Below are positions 9,166 to 16,373 of a stretch of DNA of 64,000 nucleotides, one piece after another. Below the pieces are notes generated by a model. The model was given only the letters and a program-made list of their open reading frames with translations. It did no database searches and had not been told where the DNA came from. The stretch is from contig LJCX01000034.1 of the NCBI GenBank assembly GCA_001298545.1, forward strand, positions 1 through 64,000. The letters are read 5' to 3'. Positions within the stretch are counted from its first letter, which is position 1, and each line of letters opens with the position of its first letter. Both the position numbers and the translations under genes were made by a program. This DNA is from Actinobacteria bacterium OV320 (GTDB taxonomy: Bacteria; Actinomycetota; Actinomycetes; Streptomycetales; Streptomycetaceae).

Positions 9166-9777
9166 TCAGCCTTTTCCCAGATCCGCCCTCAGCGTCTGGT
9201 TGACCAGGAGCGCGCAGGTGAACAGGGCCTTCGCCTCGGAGTCAGGCCACGCGTCGAGAAGTTCCTGCGCCTCCTGCTCGCTCATTCCGGGTACCTCGTC
9301 CCCGGCTTCGTCCCGCTCGATGTGGCAAGCGGCGATGAGGGCGGCGGGATACGTCTCGACGTTGTACTCCATGCCCTGGTCGGCCTGGGCCTCCGTCGGC
9401 GGATGATCGCGGAGGAGCTGCTCCCAGGCCGGGCGCGGCAGGGCTCGGAAAATCAGGACGACTGTCGCGTCCTCCAAGACCTGTTCGGCGGCGTCGAGCC
9501 GCAGCTGTGCGGCGACGACTTCCGGCTGGCTGACCGTCCATTCCTCGCGGTCGGCCTCCGAGATCCCGTGCTCGATGGACTGCCCGCGGGCGGTCGTGCG
9601 CGCCTTGGCCAGTTCCAACGCGGCGTCGGTGGCGTTCTTCTTCGCCTCATCGTCGTCGCACAGCCGAAGGCTGCGCTCGGGGAGCTTGCGCGCCTTGAGC
9701 CGCGCCATCTTCGCCGACCAGTGGGCGTCGCGGGCGACGACGGCGGCCGGGGGTTCGACTATCGCTGTAGTGGTCAT
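9166..9777 (-). CDS. Tail assembly chaperone (G-type)
   Basis: A 203-residue acidic, helical protein (MTTTAIVEPPAAVVARDAHW; middle VLIFRALPRPAWEQLLRDHP) directly upstream of the tape measure gene. The PAWEQLLRDHPP segment resembles the chaperones of Streptomyces and related siphophages. Its last codons contain the GGGAAAA slippery site, so a fraction of ribosomes produce a longer fusion with the next frame. It works transiently in tail assembly and is normally absent from virions. The major tail protein gene ends 14 bases upstream. Confidence 0.82.
   Translation of the reverse strand: MTTTAIVEPPAAVVARDAHWSAKMARLKARKLPERSLRLCDDDEAKKNATDAALELAKARTTARGQSIEHGISEADREEWTVSQPEVVAAQLRLDAAEQVLEDATVVLIFRALPRPAWEQLLRDHPPTEAQADQGMEYNVETYPAALIAACHIERDEAGDEVPGMSEQEAQELLDAWPDSEAKALFTCALLVNQTLRADLGKG
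9172..9178 (-). other. Programmed -1 ribosomal frameshift site GGGAAAA
   Basis: On the coding strand the end of the first chaperone reads CTG GGA AAA GGC TGA, which contains the heptamer G GGA AAA in the correct X XXY YYZ phase. A -1 slip continues as AGG CTG ACC and so on, and stays open into the 8834-9139 frame, so the two chaperones become one fusion. The zero-frame stop is only one codon after the site. This is the arrangement and location of the conserved tail-gene frameshift in long-tailed phages. Confidence 0.88.
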
Positions 9778-9791
9778 GCGGCAGCCCCGGC

Positions 9792-10286
9792 TCAGACGGT
9801 CTTCGCCGGCACGGCGGCGTCGAGGGTGGGCTCGTCGGTGATGCCGAAAGTCACCTTAAACTTCGCCGGTTCCGACGCGGTGCTGTACGAGGGGCTGCGG
9901 CTGCCGACGCGGACCGGGAACGCATCGAGCGACTTGGACTGCGGCACGTCGCCCTTGCGCAGAATGGCGATGAACCCGACGACGCCCTTGGACAGCAGGG
10001 TCTCGATCTCGTCGCTGATCTTGTCCTCGTAGAACGTCAGCGAGCTGTTGTCCGCCTTGTCCTCGCCGGGGATGGTGGTGGAGAACGTGGACCCCATGTC
10101 CGGGGTGTCGATCGGGGTGTTCTCCAGCGACCAGCCTTCGACGTCGGAGATGGTGTCCGACAGGTTCGTGGCGTTCGTGGGCCCGAGTTCGGCGCGGGTG
10201 GGGATGTTGTCGTCGGAGGCGATCTTCTTCAGGAAGAAGAAGAGGGTGGTGCCTCGGCGCATGAAACGCTGCTGCGTGGCTGACAC
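9792..10286 (-). CDS. Major tail protein (tail tube subunit)
   Basis: A 164-residue protein read from GTG 10286 (VSATQQRFMRRGTTLFFFLK), preceded by a GGAGAG site about 10 bases upstream. A longer frame opening at 10352 has a poor ribosome site. Sequence features fit tail tube proteins of this lineage: IPTRAELGPTNATNLSDTIS, an internal EDKADNSSLTFYEDK segment and a C-terminal FKVTFGITDEPTLD beta region. It lies between the tail terminator and the chaperones, where the tail tube gene is expected. Multiple hexameric rings of this protein would form the tail tube. Confidence 0.8.
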   Translation of the reverse strand: MSATQQRFMRRGTTLFFFLKKIASDDNIPTRAELGPTNATNLSDTISDVEGWSLENTPIDTPDMGSTFSTTIPGEDKADNSSLTFYEDKISDEIETLLSKGVVGFIAILRKGDVPQSKSLDAFPVRVGSRSPSYSTASEPAKFKVTFGITDEPTLDAAVPAKTV

Positions 10287-10418
10287 GCGACTCTCACTCT
10301 CCGGGGACGCTGACTGCCCCGGAATACGGCAGGCCCATCCCCAACAGATCAATCTGGGAGTCGGCCCGTACCAAGTGGTCGGGCGTCCGCGATGGGCCTC
10401 CGCGGTGAGGTACGGCGG

Positions 10419-10850
10419 TCAGCCGAGGGTGGTGACCTCGATCGCGAACCGCTGAACGTAACTGTATACGCCGCTGGCGACAGTCACGCCTTCCTCTTTG
10501 TCCAGCTCACGGGACATGACCATGTAGCCGGTGGCATTGATCGAGTAGGTGTAGCCGAGCGTCGTCCGGGCCAGCATGCCGGCGCGGACCTTGTCGGCCA
10601 TCCACTCCACCTGCTCGGCGGTGGTGGCAACTGACGTGACTTGATAGAGGATTCGAGCGTCCGCGCTGGCGTCTCCAAAGGGTGGTCCGTCGCTGGTCGA
10701 GCCGACGGGATAGAGCACGCTGTAGGGGGTGGCCGCGCCGGTGGGCAGGCTGCTGGAAGTGGGAGCCGTCCCATACCCGCAAGACCGGCCGGTGGCGCTG
10801 GCGAGCATGGCTTGGACCGCGAGGCTGAGCACTCGCCCGGACACGGCCAT
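10419..10850 (-). CDS. Tail terminator / head-tail joining protein
   Basis: A 143-residue protein (MAVSGRVLSLAVQAMLASAT; C-terminal TYSINATGYMVMSRELDKEE then YVQRFAIEVTTLG). Small alpha/beta proteins ending in a strand such as YVQRFAIEVTT and lying just before the major tail gene are typical tail terminators, which cap the tail tube and join it to the head. Its ATG overlaps the previous stop (TAATG), so the two are translationally coupled. The call rests on order and fold character. Confidence 0.65.
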   Translation of the reverse strand: MAVSGRVLSLAVQAMLASATGRSCGYGTAPTSSSLPTGAATPYSVLYPVGSTSDGPPFGDASADARILYQVTSVATTAEQVEWMADKVRAGMLARTTLGYTYSINATGYMVMSRELDKEEGVTVASGVYSYVQRFAIEVTTLG

Positions 10851-11281
10851 TAGTCCCCCACCGCCGCTCCGATGGCTGCCAGGAAGGCGGGACGGATCTG
10901 TTCGACGGCCGGACCCACGTGCGGGTAGGGCGGCTGGTTGTAGATCCGCCCCAGGCTGTCGGCCCCAACGAAGCCGTACTCCAGGCGCCTGCTCTGAGGC
11001 TTGTTGGTGCCGACGGTCGCCTCAACGTTCAGGCCGCTCGTGCTGAGCTCGTGGGTCCACGAGCGACGGTAGTCACCCGTCGGCGCGTTCGGTCCTGGCC
11101 GACCGCTCGCGTTGGCCTTGATCGCGGTTTCGAGCAACATGGCGTAGTGCTGCACGACGCTGGACACCGCTGGCAGTGCGGCGGCGGCGCGGGCGTTCAA
11201 CAGCGCCGCGATCTGCGGTGCGTTGCTGTACGCGCCCGCCGAAGGGTGAGCGTTCGGGTGCGGGTTCCGTGGGGAAGCCAT
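10850..11281 (-). CDS. Phage head-tail connector, HK97 gp10-like
   Basis: A 143-residue protein from ATG 11281 (MASPRNPHPNAHPSAGAYSN), with a strong GGAGG site eight bases upstream inside the preceding gene and a TGATG overlap with that gene's stop. A longer upstream frame to 11329 is out of context. The central part (MLLETAIKANASGRPGPNAP, TGDYRRSWTHELS) and the C-terminal segment SRRLEYGFVGADSLGRIYNQ followed by PPYPHVGPAVEQIRPAFL are hallmarks of the HK97 gp10-like neck family, notably the 'RRLEYGF...G...PPYPHVGPA' pattern. The protein likely lies in the neck between connector and tail terminator. Confidence 0.75.
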   Translation of the reverse strand: MASPRNPHPNAHPSAGAYSNAPQIAALLNARAAAALPAVSSVVQHYAMLLETAIKANASGRPGPNAPTGDYRRSWTHELSTSGLNVEATVGTNKPQSRRLEYGFVGADSLGRIYNQPPYPHVGPAVEQIRPAFLAAIGAAVGD

Positions 11282-11691
11282 CAGCTCACCTCCTGGGCTT
11301 GGTCTTGGTCGAACTCCCCCCGCGCCCACTGCTGGAGCTGTGCCAGTACGGCCTTGGTGAAGCCGTGCGGCCCGCCGTCCATGTCCGGGCGGGCGAGAGC
11401 CGCCTTCTCCAGCAGCCCAGCGTCGATGGCCGAGAGAAAGTGGGCGGCTGCCGGTCCCGGTTCATACGGGATTCCTACGGCGACTCTCGCGTGTCCGTCG
11501 AAGTCGGGGCTGGTCTTGCCCTGCGCGAACTGAATTACCAAGTCCGCTGCTTTGCCAGCCTGTTGGTGAATGGTGTAGCCGGATACGACGCGGGAGTAGT
11601 CGATTCCGTCGATGAGTATCGAAGCCTTGCTGCCGTCCGCCGTGACGTTGACCTGCTGAAGTTCGGCGGCCGGAGTGTCCGTGATCTCCAT
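11281..11691 (-). CDS. Small phage structural/assembly protein, family unknown
   Basis: A 136-residue protein (MEITDTPAAELQQVNVTADG). The first half is predicted beta (SILIDGIDYSRVVSGYTIHQ followed by KAADLVIQFA), the second half helical and acidic, ending FDQDQAQEVS. It is coupled to the gp10-like gene by a one-base stop/start overlap. Proteins of this type occur at this position in actinobacterial prophages. The beta portion looks like a small surface or adaptor domain, but the function cannot be read from the sequence. No strong ribosome site precedes ATG 11691. Confidence 0.65.
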   Translation of the reverse strand: MEITDTPAAELQQVNVTADGSKASILIDGIDYSRVVSGYTIHQQAGKAADLVIQFAQGKTSPDFDGHARVAVGIPYEPGPAAAHFLSAIDAGLLEKAALARPDMDGGPHGFTKAVLAQLQQWARGEFDQDQAQEVS

Positions 11692-11731
11692 ACGTCGAGC
11701 GTAGGACGGTTCTCCGGCACTCCGATTCGCC

Positions 11732-12157
11732 TTACGGCGGCGGCGTGATCTCGTCCAGCCGCGTCACACGCACCAGCTCCACGGTCGACGCTTCGGCAGG
11801 GTCGAGGACCTGCCAGATCCGACCGCCCGTTGCCGCGCTGCCCGAGTGCGCGACCGTGACCTCGACCCGGTCATACCGTGCTGGTACGGGCGCACTGAGC
11901 GGTGTCAGCAGCCGATACCAGGAGACCGTGTCGTCAAGCCACTGCTTGCCGACGATCCCCTCCGCGGTCACCTGGCCGTGGCCGGACAGCATGGCTCCCG
12001 GACCCTCGTAGACCAGTTCGGCAGGCACCTCACCGAGGAGCCCCGTCGCGGGGTCGAGGGCCGGCGTGCCGGTAGGACGGGTGACCCTCACCGTGTCGAG
12101 GAGGAGCTTGGCTTCCAGTTGTGCGCGTACTTCCTCCGGGTCGATGGCGGTGGTCAC
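11732..12157 (-). CDS. Phage head-tail joining protein (DUF6093-like), copy 2
   Basis: A 141-residue protein read from GTG 12157 (VTTAIDPEEVRAQLEAKLLL). It shares the layout of its upstream neighbour: an N-terminal helix, then DTVRVTRPTGTPALDPATG, VYEGPGAMLS, YRLLTPLSAPVPARYDRVEV and a C-terminal VLDPAEASTVELVRVTRLDE. This pattern fits the small head-tail joining proteins of actinophages. The GTG lies one base after the upstream TGA, with the ribosome site inside the upstream gene, so coupling is likely. It probably joins the capsid connector to the neck. Confidence 0.7.
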   Translation of the reverse strand: MTTAIDPEEVRAQLEAKLLLDTVRVTRPTGTPALDPATGLLGEVPAELVYEGPGAMLSGHGQVTAEGIVGKQWLDDTVSWYRLLTPLSAPVPARYDRVEVTVAHSGSAATGGRIWQVLDPAEASTVELVRVTRLDEITPPP

Positions 12158-12158
12158 C

Positions 12159-12590
12159 TCACGCTCCTGCCGTCTGCGTGTTCTGGTCCACCCACGTAGT
12201 GCGCACGATGCTCAGGGTGGAGGTCTCCCCGATGTCGATGACGCGCCAGGTCCGGCCGATGGCCGACTCGTCTTCGGCCTCTACGACGGCCACGGTGTCC
12301 TCGCGCGAGGCGACCGGCGCCGACAGCGGAGTAAGCAGTCGGTAGCGGGACGGGGTGTCGTCCACGTACGCCTGTCCGGCGAGGTGCAGGACGACGGAAG
12401 GACCTCCGGTCGGGAAGATCGCCCCCGGGCCCTCATAGATGGTGCGGGGCGGGCCGGGCTCGTACTGTCCCGTGTCCGGATTGAAGACCGGCTCGCCAGG
12501 CCGATAGATGCGGATCTTGTTGGTGAGAATCTTCTTCTCGACGATCGCGCTGACGGCCCCCAGGGTCAGCCCTTCCGTGGGTGTACTCAT
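12159..12590 (-). CDS. Phage head-tail joining protein (DUF6093-like), copy 1
   Basis: A 143-residue protein from ATG 12590 (MSTPTEGLTLGAVSAIVEKK); an ATG 21 bases further upstream is less likely. Shared blocks with the next gene include TIYEGPGAI against VYEGPGAML, RYRLLTPLSAPVASREDTVA against YRLLTPLSAPVPARYDRVEV, and WRVIDIGETSTLSIVRTTW against the second copy's C-terminus. The pair is a tandem duplication. It is the first phage gene left of island A, so its 5' side is the junction with the cargo. Confidence 0.7.
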   Translation of the reverse strand: MSTPTEGLTLGAVSAIVEKKILTNKIRIYRPGEPVFNPDTGQYEPGPPRTIYEGPGAIFPTGGPSVVLHLAGQAYVDDTPSRYRLLTPLSAPVASREDTVAVVEAEDESAIGRTWRVIDIGETSTLSIVRTTWVDQNTQTAGA

Positions 12591-12629
12591 ACCAACGACC
12601 CTACTGGGCAAAGTCAGCGACTCTGTTCG

Positions 12630-13022
12630 TCAATCCGTGACTTGCGCGGCGGATGTGCTGGAGCCGTTAGGGCGGGGCAGCCGAGATTCGATTTCAGCCA
12701 GAAGACGTGACGCGGGACAGCCGTATGCCAGGCAAACCTTCACTAAAACGGTCGTCGTCGGTTCGGTCACGGCTCGTTCGATCCGTGAAATCGTCGAACG
12801 GCTGACTCCTGTTCGCCGTTCCAAGTCGTACACCGACCAACCACGTTGTTCCCGGAGAAGGACGAGAGAGCGTGCCAAGTCCGCCTTGAAGCGATTGACG
12901 TAGCTCTCGTTCGGTCTTCCAGACGCCGCTGCCTCATGCTTCTTCGGCGTTTCGGAGCAGCCGTTACGAGTCGACGATGATGGGTTGTCGGCCTTCGAGT
13001 CGGCCGGACCAGTACTGCTCAT
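12630..13022 (-). CDS. XRE-family helix-turn-helix regulator
   Basis: An approximately 130-residue protein. Residues about 55-110 are a clear HTH_XRE domain (ARSLVLLREQRGWSVYDLER, RRTGVSRSTISRIERAVTEP) followed by a short tail. ATG 13022 (MSSTGPADSK) is the only plausible in-frame ATG and overlaps the 3' end of the radical SAM gene by about 59 bases, so the true start may differ. It is the last gene of the enolpyruvyltransferase/radical SAM operon and is likely a cluster-specific repressor. The overlap implies co-transcription. It lies directly against the phage joining genes, at the island A junction. Confidence 0.75.
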   Translation of the reverse strand: MSSTGPADSKADNPSSSTRNGCSETPKKHEAAASGRPNESYVNRFKADLARSLVLLREQRGWSVYDLERRTGVSRSTISRIERAVTEPTTTVLVKVCLAYGCPASRLLAEIESRLPRPNGSSTSAAQVTD

Positions 13023-14115
13023 TGCTGCCTCGTGCAGCTTGGACGGCGATGCCGAGCCGTTGGGCGATGTTGCTGCGGTCACGGAGGCTGAGGGCTCCCT
13101 GAATGGTGACGGTGCGTGTCGTTGCGTCCCAGTCGAAGACTGGGAGCGTAGGCACGCCGAGCCACACGAGCTGGTTCCGGATGGCGTCGGCATTGACCGA
13201 GGGCGGGGAGGCGGTGGCGCAGCGTTCGCGCTGACTGGCCGGGCAGTGGTTGGCCGTACACGTAGGGGTGGCGTGGACATTGTGGTTGTCCGGGCGCGCC
13301 AGAACGTGGGCGAGGGCGCAGGAGTTGGTCTGATAGATGGGGTGGTCGGGATATCGGAGCGGCAGGGTGTCCAGCAGGTCCCAGGTCTCACGCGGCCATA
13401 CGGCGTCGGCCGACTCCAGGGGCAGGTTTTCGTCGCTCAGTGCGGGCCAGAGGTCAGCCATCTGCTGCCGGGAGCCTCGCTTGACTTTGAGGCCGACAGC
13501 TACGGAACAGGTGGAGTAGCGAGCGGCCCAGTCCAGGACATGGGTGATCGTCTCGGGGGCGGCGTTCGCGTGGATGAGCGGACGCCAGTAGTGGATAACG
13601 GGAATCCCGTGTTCGCTCAGACGCGGGAAGTTGGCACGGAGTGCTTCGTGGTCGATGCCGCGTTCGATGTCAGGGCCAAGCCCGGAGTAGCTGAGGTACA
13701 CGATCACGGGGATGCCGGCCGCCCGCGCCGCGAGGATGGCGTCTATGACGTCTTGGGTGACGGCGCACTTCGTGATCAGGCACACCGGGTTGCGTACGCC
13801 CCTGGCGACGAGTTCGCCGAGGAGGCCGACAAGATGGGCGCGGTTGCGTGGGGTGGCGAGGGCATCGGTGCAGGTGTAGAGGGCAAGGACGGCTTGCCGG
13901 TAGTAATAGGGGCTCGACAGGAGCAGGTCGACGGTCCGCTGAGGGGTGGCCAGTTGGGCTGGCTTGACGCGCGTTTGACCGCGGTCGAGGAGGTAGCAGT
14001 AGTCGCAGACCTTGGGGCAGCCCTGATCCGGATTGATCGCGAGCCAGGTGTCGTGCTGGTCGATGACCGGCTCCCACACTCGCTGCGGAGGTAGGAGAGG
14101 TAAGGCATTTCGCAC
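12964..14115 (-). CDS. Radical SAM enzyme of an unknown metabolite cluster
   Basis: A 383-residue protein from GTG 14115 (VRNALPLLPPQRVWEPVIDQ), with GAAGAGGA about 10 bases upstream; the longer frame to 14430 overlaps the previous gene. The motif GCPKVCDYCY gives Cys33, Cys37 and Cys40, the CxxxCxxC site that holds the 4Fe-4S cluster reducing S-adenosylmethionine. A barrel follows (VCLITKCAVTQDVIDAILAA, IPVIVYLSYSGLG). Three more cysteines near residues 290-305 (CTANHC...C) could bind an auxiliary cluster. The general shape recalls spore-photoproduct-lyase-like proteins. Together with the MurA-like gene it recalls the enolpyruvyltransferase plus radical SAM logic of nikkomycin/polyoxin pathways, though nothing more specific links them. 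The fifth codon is TTA, rare in Streptomyces and read by the bldA tRNA. Confidence 0.85.
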   Translation of the reverse strand: MRNALPLLPPQRVWEPVIDQHDTWLAINPDQGCPKVCDYCYLLDRGQTRVKPAQLATPQRTVDLLLSSPYYYRQAVLALYTCTDALATPRNRAHLVGLLGELVARGVRNPVCLITKCAVTQDVIDAILAARAAGIPVIVYLSYSGLGPDIERGIDHEALRANFPRLSEHGIPVIHYWRPLIHANAAPETITHVLDWAARYSTCSVAVGLKVKRGSRQQMADLWPALSDENLPLESADAVWPRETWDLLDTLPLRYPDHPIYQTNSCALAHVLARPDNHNVHATPTCTANHCPASQRERCATASPPSVNADAIRNQLVWLGVPTLPVFDWDATTRTVTIQGALSLRDRSNIAQRLGIAVQAARGSNEQYWSGRLEGRQPIIVDS

Positions 14116-14174
14116 GGACGGGTCCTCTTCGGCCGGGGTGCCGCCCGTCCGGCTGTGGGCGGGCGGCACGGATG

Positions 14175-15494
14175 TCAGGCGGGTTGGGTGGTGATGTTGG
14201 CGCCGACTGCGGTGAGCTTGGCGACGGGTTCCTCGTAGCCGCGTTCGAGGTAGCGGGTGCCGCTGATGGTGCTCGTACCGTCCGCGACGAGAGCGGCGAG
14301 GACGTAGCCGAAGCCAGCGCGCAGGTCGGGAATGACGAGGTCTGCGGCTTTGAGCGGGGTCGGGCCGGTGATCTTGGCGGTGTGCTGGTAATCGCGGTTG
14401 TGCCACCGGCAGGCGGCCGCCCCCAAGCACCGGGTGGTCAGTTCGATGCCGGCGCCCATGGAATCGCTGAGCTGCTGGGCATAGCCGAACCGGTCCTCAT
14501 AGATCGTCTCGTGGACGACGGAAGTGCCGGTCGCCTGGGTGAGCAGGACCGTCATCGGCTGCTGCCAGTCGGTCATGAACCCAGGGTGGACGCCGGTCTC
14601 GACGTCGGTGGCGGTCAGCGGCCGGGCCCGGAAGAACTCCAAGCCGTGCTCCGTCTCGTTGAACTCGCCGCCGACGTGGCGCAGTACGTTGAGAAAAGTG
14701 ATCAAGTGATCCTGGCGTGCGCCGCGCACCTCGATGCGGCCGTCAGTGGCGACTGCCGCCGCAGCGAAGGAGGCGATCTCGATGCGGTCGGCGACGGTGT
14801 GGTGCTCGACGCCGCGGAGTTCGTCAACGCCGGAGACGGTGAGCGTTCGGTCGGTGTCGATGGTGATCAGAGCCCCCATCTTCTGGAGCATCAGCACCAA
14901 GTCGACGATCTCAGGCTCGACGGCCGCGTTCGAGATGACGGTTGTGCCCTTGGCGAGGACGGCCGCCAGGAGCAGGTTCTCGGTAGCGCCGACCGAGGGA
15001 AACGGCAAGTGGACGTGTGCACCCGTGAGCCGGTCGGCAGACACCTTGACAGAGCCGGGCCGGTCCACGATGTCAGCACCCATCTGGGCGAGACCTCGGA
15101 GATGGAAGTCGATGGGCCGCTTGCCGATGGTGCAGCCACCGGGAAGCGGAACGACGGTTTCGCCGCGCCGGTGGAGCAGGGGTCCCATCATGAGGATCGG
15201 GATCCGGTTGACGCCGGAGTACATAGAGGACAGCGAGGTGCTGGTCACCTCTGGGGTGTGAACGCGGACGGTGTGCTCGCCGAGCCAGGACACCTGGGTG
15301 CCCAGCTCGGTGAGCATGCCGAGGACGAGGTCCACCTCGAGGATGCGGGGCACGCCATGGAGCACGCAGGGTTCGCCGGTCAGCAGCGTGGCAACGAGTT
15401 CCTTGGTCACAGCGTTCTTCGCGCCGGAGGCTTCGACCGTGCCGTGAAGCGGTACTCCGCCAGTGATGCGGTAGGTGTGCCGGTCGGCGGCCAT
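14175..15494 (-). CDS. MurA-like UDP-sugar enolpyruvyltransferase
   Basis: A 439-residue member of the EPSP/MurA superfamily. ATG 15494 (MAADRHTYRITGGVPLHGTV) has AGGAG seven bases upstream and gives the normal family length (about 420-430). Key MurA residues are present: Lys-Asn in SGAKNAV (residues 26-27), the PEP-attacking cysteine in PGGCTIGKRPID (Cys121, Arg126) and the catalytic Asp in GFMTDWQQP. It should transfer enolpyruvate from PEP to a nucleotide or sugar hydroxyl. Its place beside a radical SAM enzyme, glycosyltransferase and aldolase suggests a dedicated biosynthetic paralogue and not the housekeeping murA. The substrate (UDP-GlcNAc or another nucleotide) cannot be told. It is 132 bases from the aldolase gene and 59 bases upstream of the radical SAM gene. 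Confidence 0.88.
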   Translation of the reverse strand: MAADRHTYRITGGVPLHGTVEASGAKNAVTKELVATLLTGEPCVLHGVPRILEVDLVLGMLTELGTQVSWLGEHTVRVHTPEVTSTSLSSMYSGVNRIPILMMGPLLHRRGETVVPLPGGCTIGKRPIDFHLRGLAQMGADIVDRPGSVKVSADRLTGAHVHLPFPSVGATENLLLAAVLAKGTTVISNAAVEPEIVDLVLMLQKMGALITIDTDRTLTVSGVDELRGVEHHTVADRIEIASFAAAAVATDGRIEVRGARQDHLITFLNVLRHVGGEFNETEHGLEFFRARPLTATDVETGVHPGFMTDWQQPMTVLLTQATGTSVVHETIYEDRFGYAQQLSDSMGAGIELTTRCLGAAACRWHNRDYQHTAKITGPTPLKAADLVIPDLRAGFGYVLAALVADGTSTISGTRYLERGYEEPVAKLTAVGANITTQPA

Positions 15495-15626
15495 GGGCTG
15501 CTCCTGCGAGGTCAAGATATGCATGCGGCGACGTTCCCTGTCCCAGTTTGCGGATACTTTAGGGCGGAATATCACTCTGTCTCTAGATCAAATCCCGCCC
15601 CATGAGATACGACGATACTGGTGTGG

Positions 15627-16373
15627 TCACGGTTGCACCGTCGCGCCCCGCCATTCGGGTCGGAACACCCGGTTGGGGTAGACAGCTCCGCCAGTGAGCT
15701 GGGGCTGCAACAGCGCGGTCCGCGCGGTCTCCTCCAGGCGCAGCATCAGGTCGACGGTCTCCTCCAGCTGTCGGCCGACGGTGAACGCACCGTGCCGGTA
15801 GAGGGTGAAGGCCAGGCCGTGACGTCGCAGTTCGTCGGCGCGAGGCGCGATGATCTTCTCCAGCTGCGGTCGGTACTCCAGAAGGCTGACGGCGGCGACG
15901 TCGGGCCGGTTCACCATGCCCGCCGGCAAGTCCAGAGGAACGGGGTTGGCGATGAAGTCGGCCTTCACCGCACTGTCGTCCGCGAGGAGACAGGGGATGT
16001 CACCGAAGGTGTCGGCTCGGTTGGTCACGCTCGGCACGGGCAGCCCCAGGGACGCGTAGACCAGGCTGTAGGGGGCGTGGGTGTGCACGACGGCCCCGGC
16101 GCGCGGCAGCATCCGGTACAGGTCCAGGTGCACCGGAGTACCTGATGCGCCCAGGCCGCCGCTCTGCTCGACGATGGCCCCGTCGGGGGCCAGGACGATG
16201 AAGTCGCGGGGGCTGACCTTCCAGCGGTCGAACGCCAGCCGTGTGCAGGAGAGCAGGATGTTCCCGTCCGGCATGCGCACCGACACGGCTCCTCCGGCCG
16301 GGTTGAGCAGCTGCCAGGCGACCATGTCCTCGATCACGCCGACGAGGTGCCTGCGTTCGGATTCGTACCTCAT
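15627..16373 (-). CDS. Class II aldolase/adducin-family protein
   Basis: A 248-residue protein from ATG 16373 (MRYESERRHLVGVIEDMVAW), overlapping the upstream stop as ATGA. The fold signature is clear: NPAGGAVSVRM near the start, SPRDFIVLAPDG, and the metal-binding VHTHAPYS (His97, His99); the third family histidine is probably in RHGAFTVG. Family enzymes use zinc to cleave or form aldols of sugar phosphates, or epimerise and dehydrate them. The segment that usually carries the catalytic acid before the first histidines (SSE or SDTP) reads SGTPVHLDLY, so the acid is replaced and chemistry may differ. The gene belongs to the glycosyltransferase-acyltransferase-aldolase operon. Confidence 0.82.
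   Translation of the reverse strand: MRYESERRHLVGVIEDMVAWQLLNPAGGAVSVRMPDGNILLSCTRLAFDRWKVSPRDFIVLAPDGAIVEQSGGLGASGTPVHLDLYRMLPRAGAVVHTHAPYSLVYASLGLPVPSVTNRADTFGDIPCLLADDSAVKADFIANPVPLDLPAGMVNRPDVAAVSLLEYRPQLEKIIAPRADELRRHGLAFTLYRHGAFTVGRQLEETVDLMLRLEETARTALLQPQLTGGAVYPNRVFRPEWRGATVQP

Noticed and set aside
7352..9406. A 684-residue plus-strand frame over the tape measure gene
   Set aside because: Composition is His/Arg-rich antisense of a clear tape measure gene and chaperone; typical high-GC shadow.
14116..14430. Extension of the radical SAM gene to an upstream start (488 residues)
   Set aside because: It overlaps the MurA-like gene by about 250 bases and adds an Arg/His/Pro-rich segment typical of a shadow frame.
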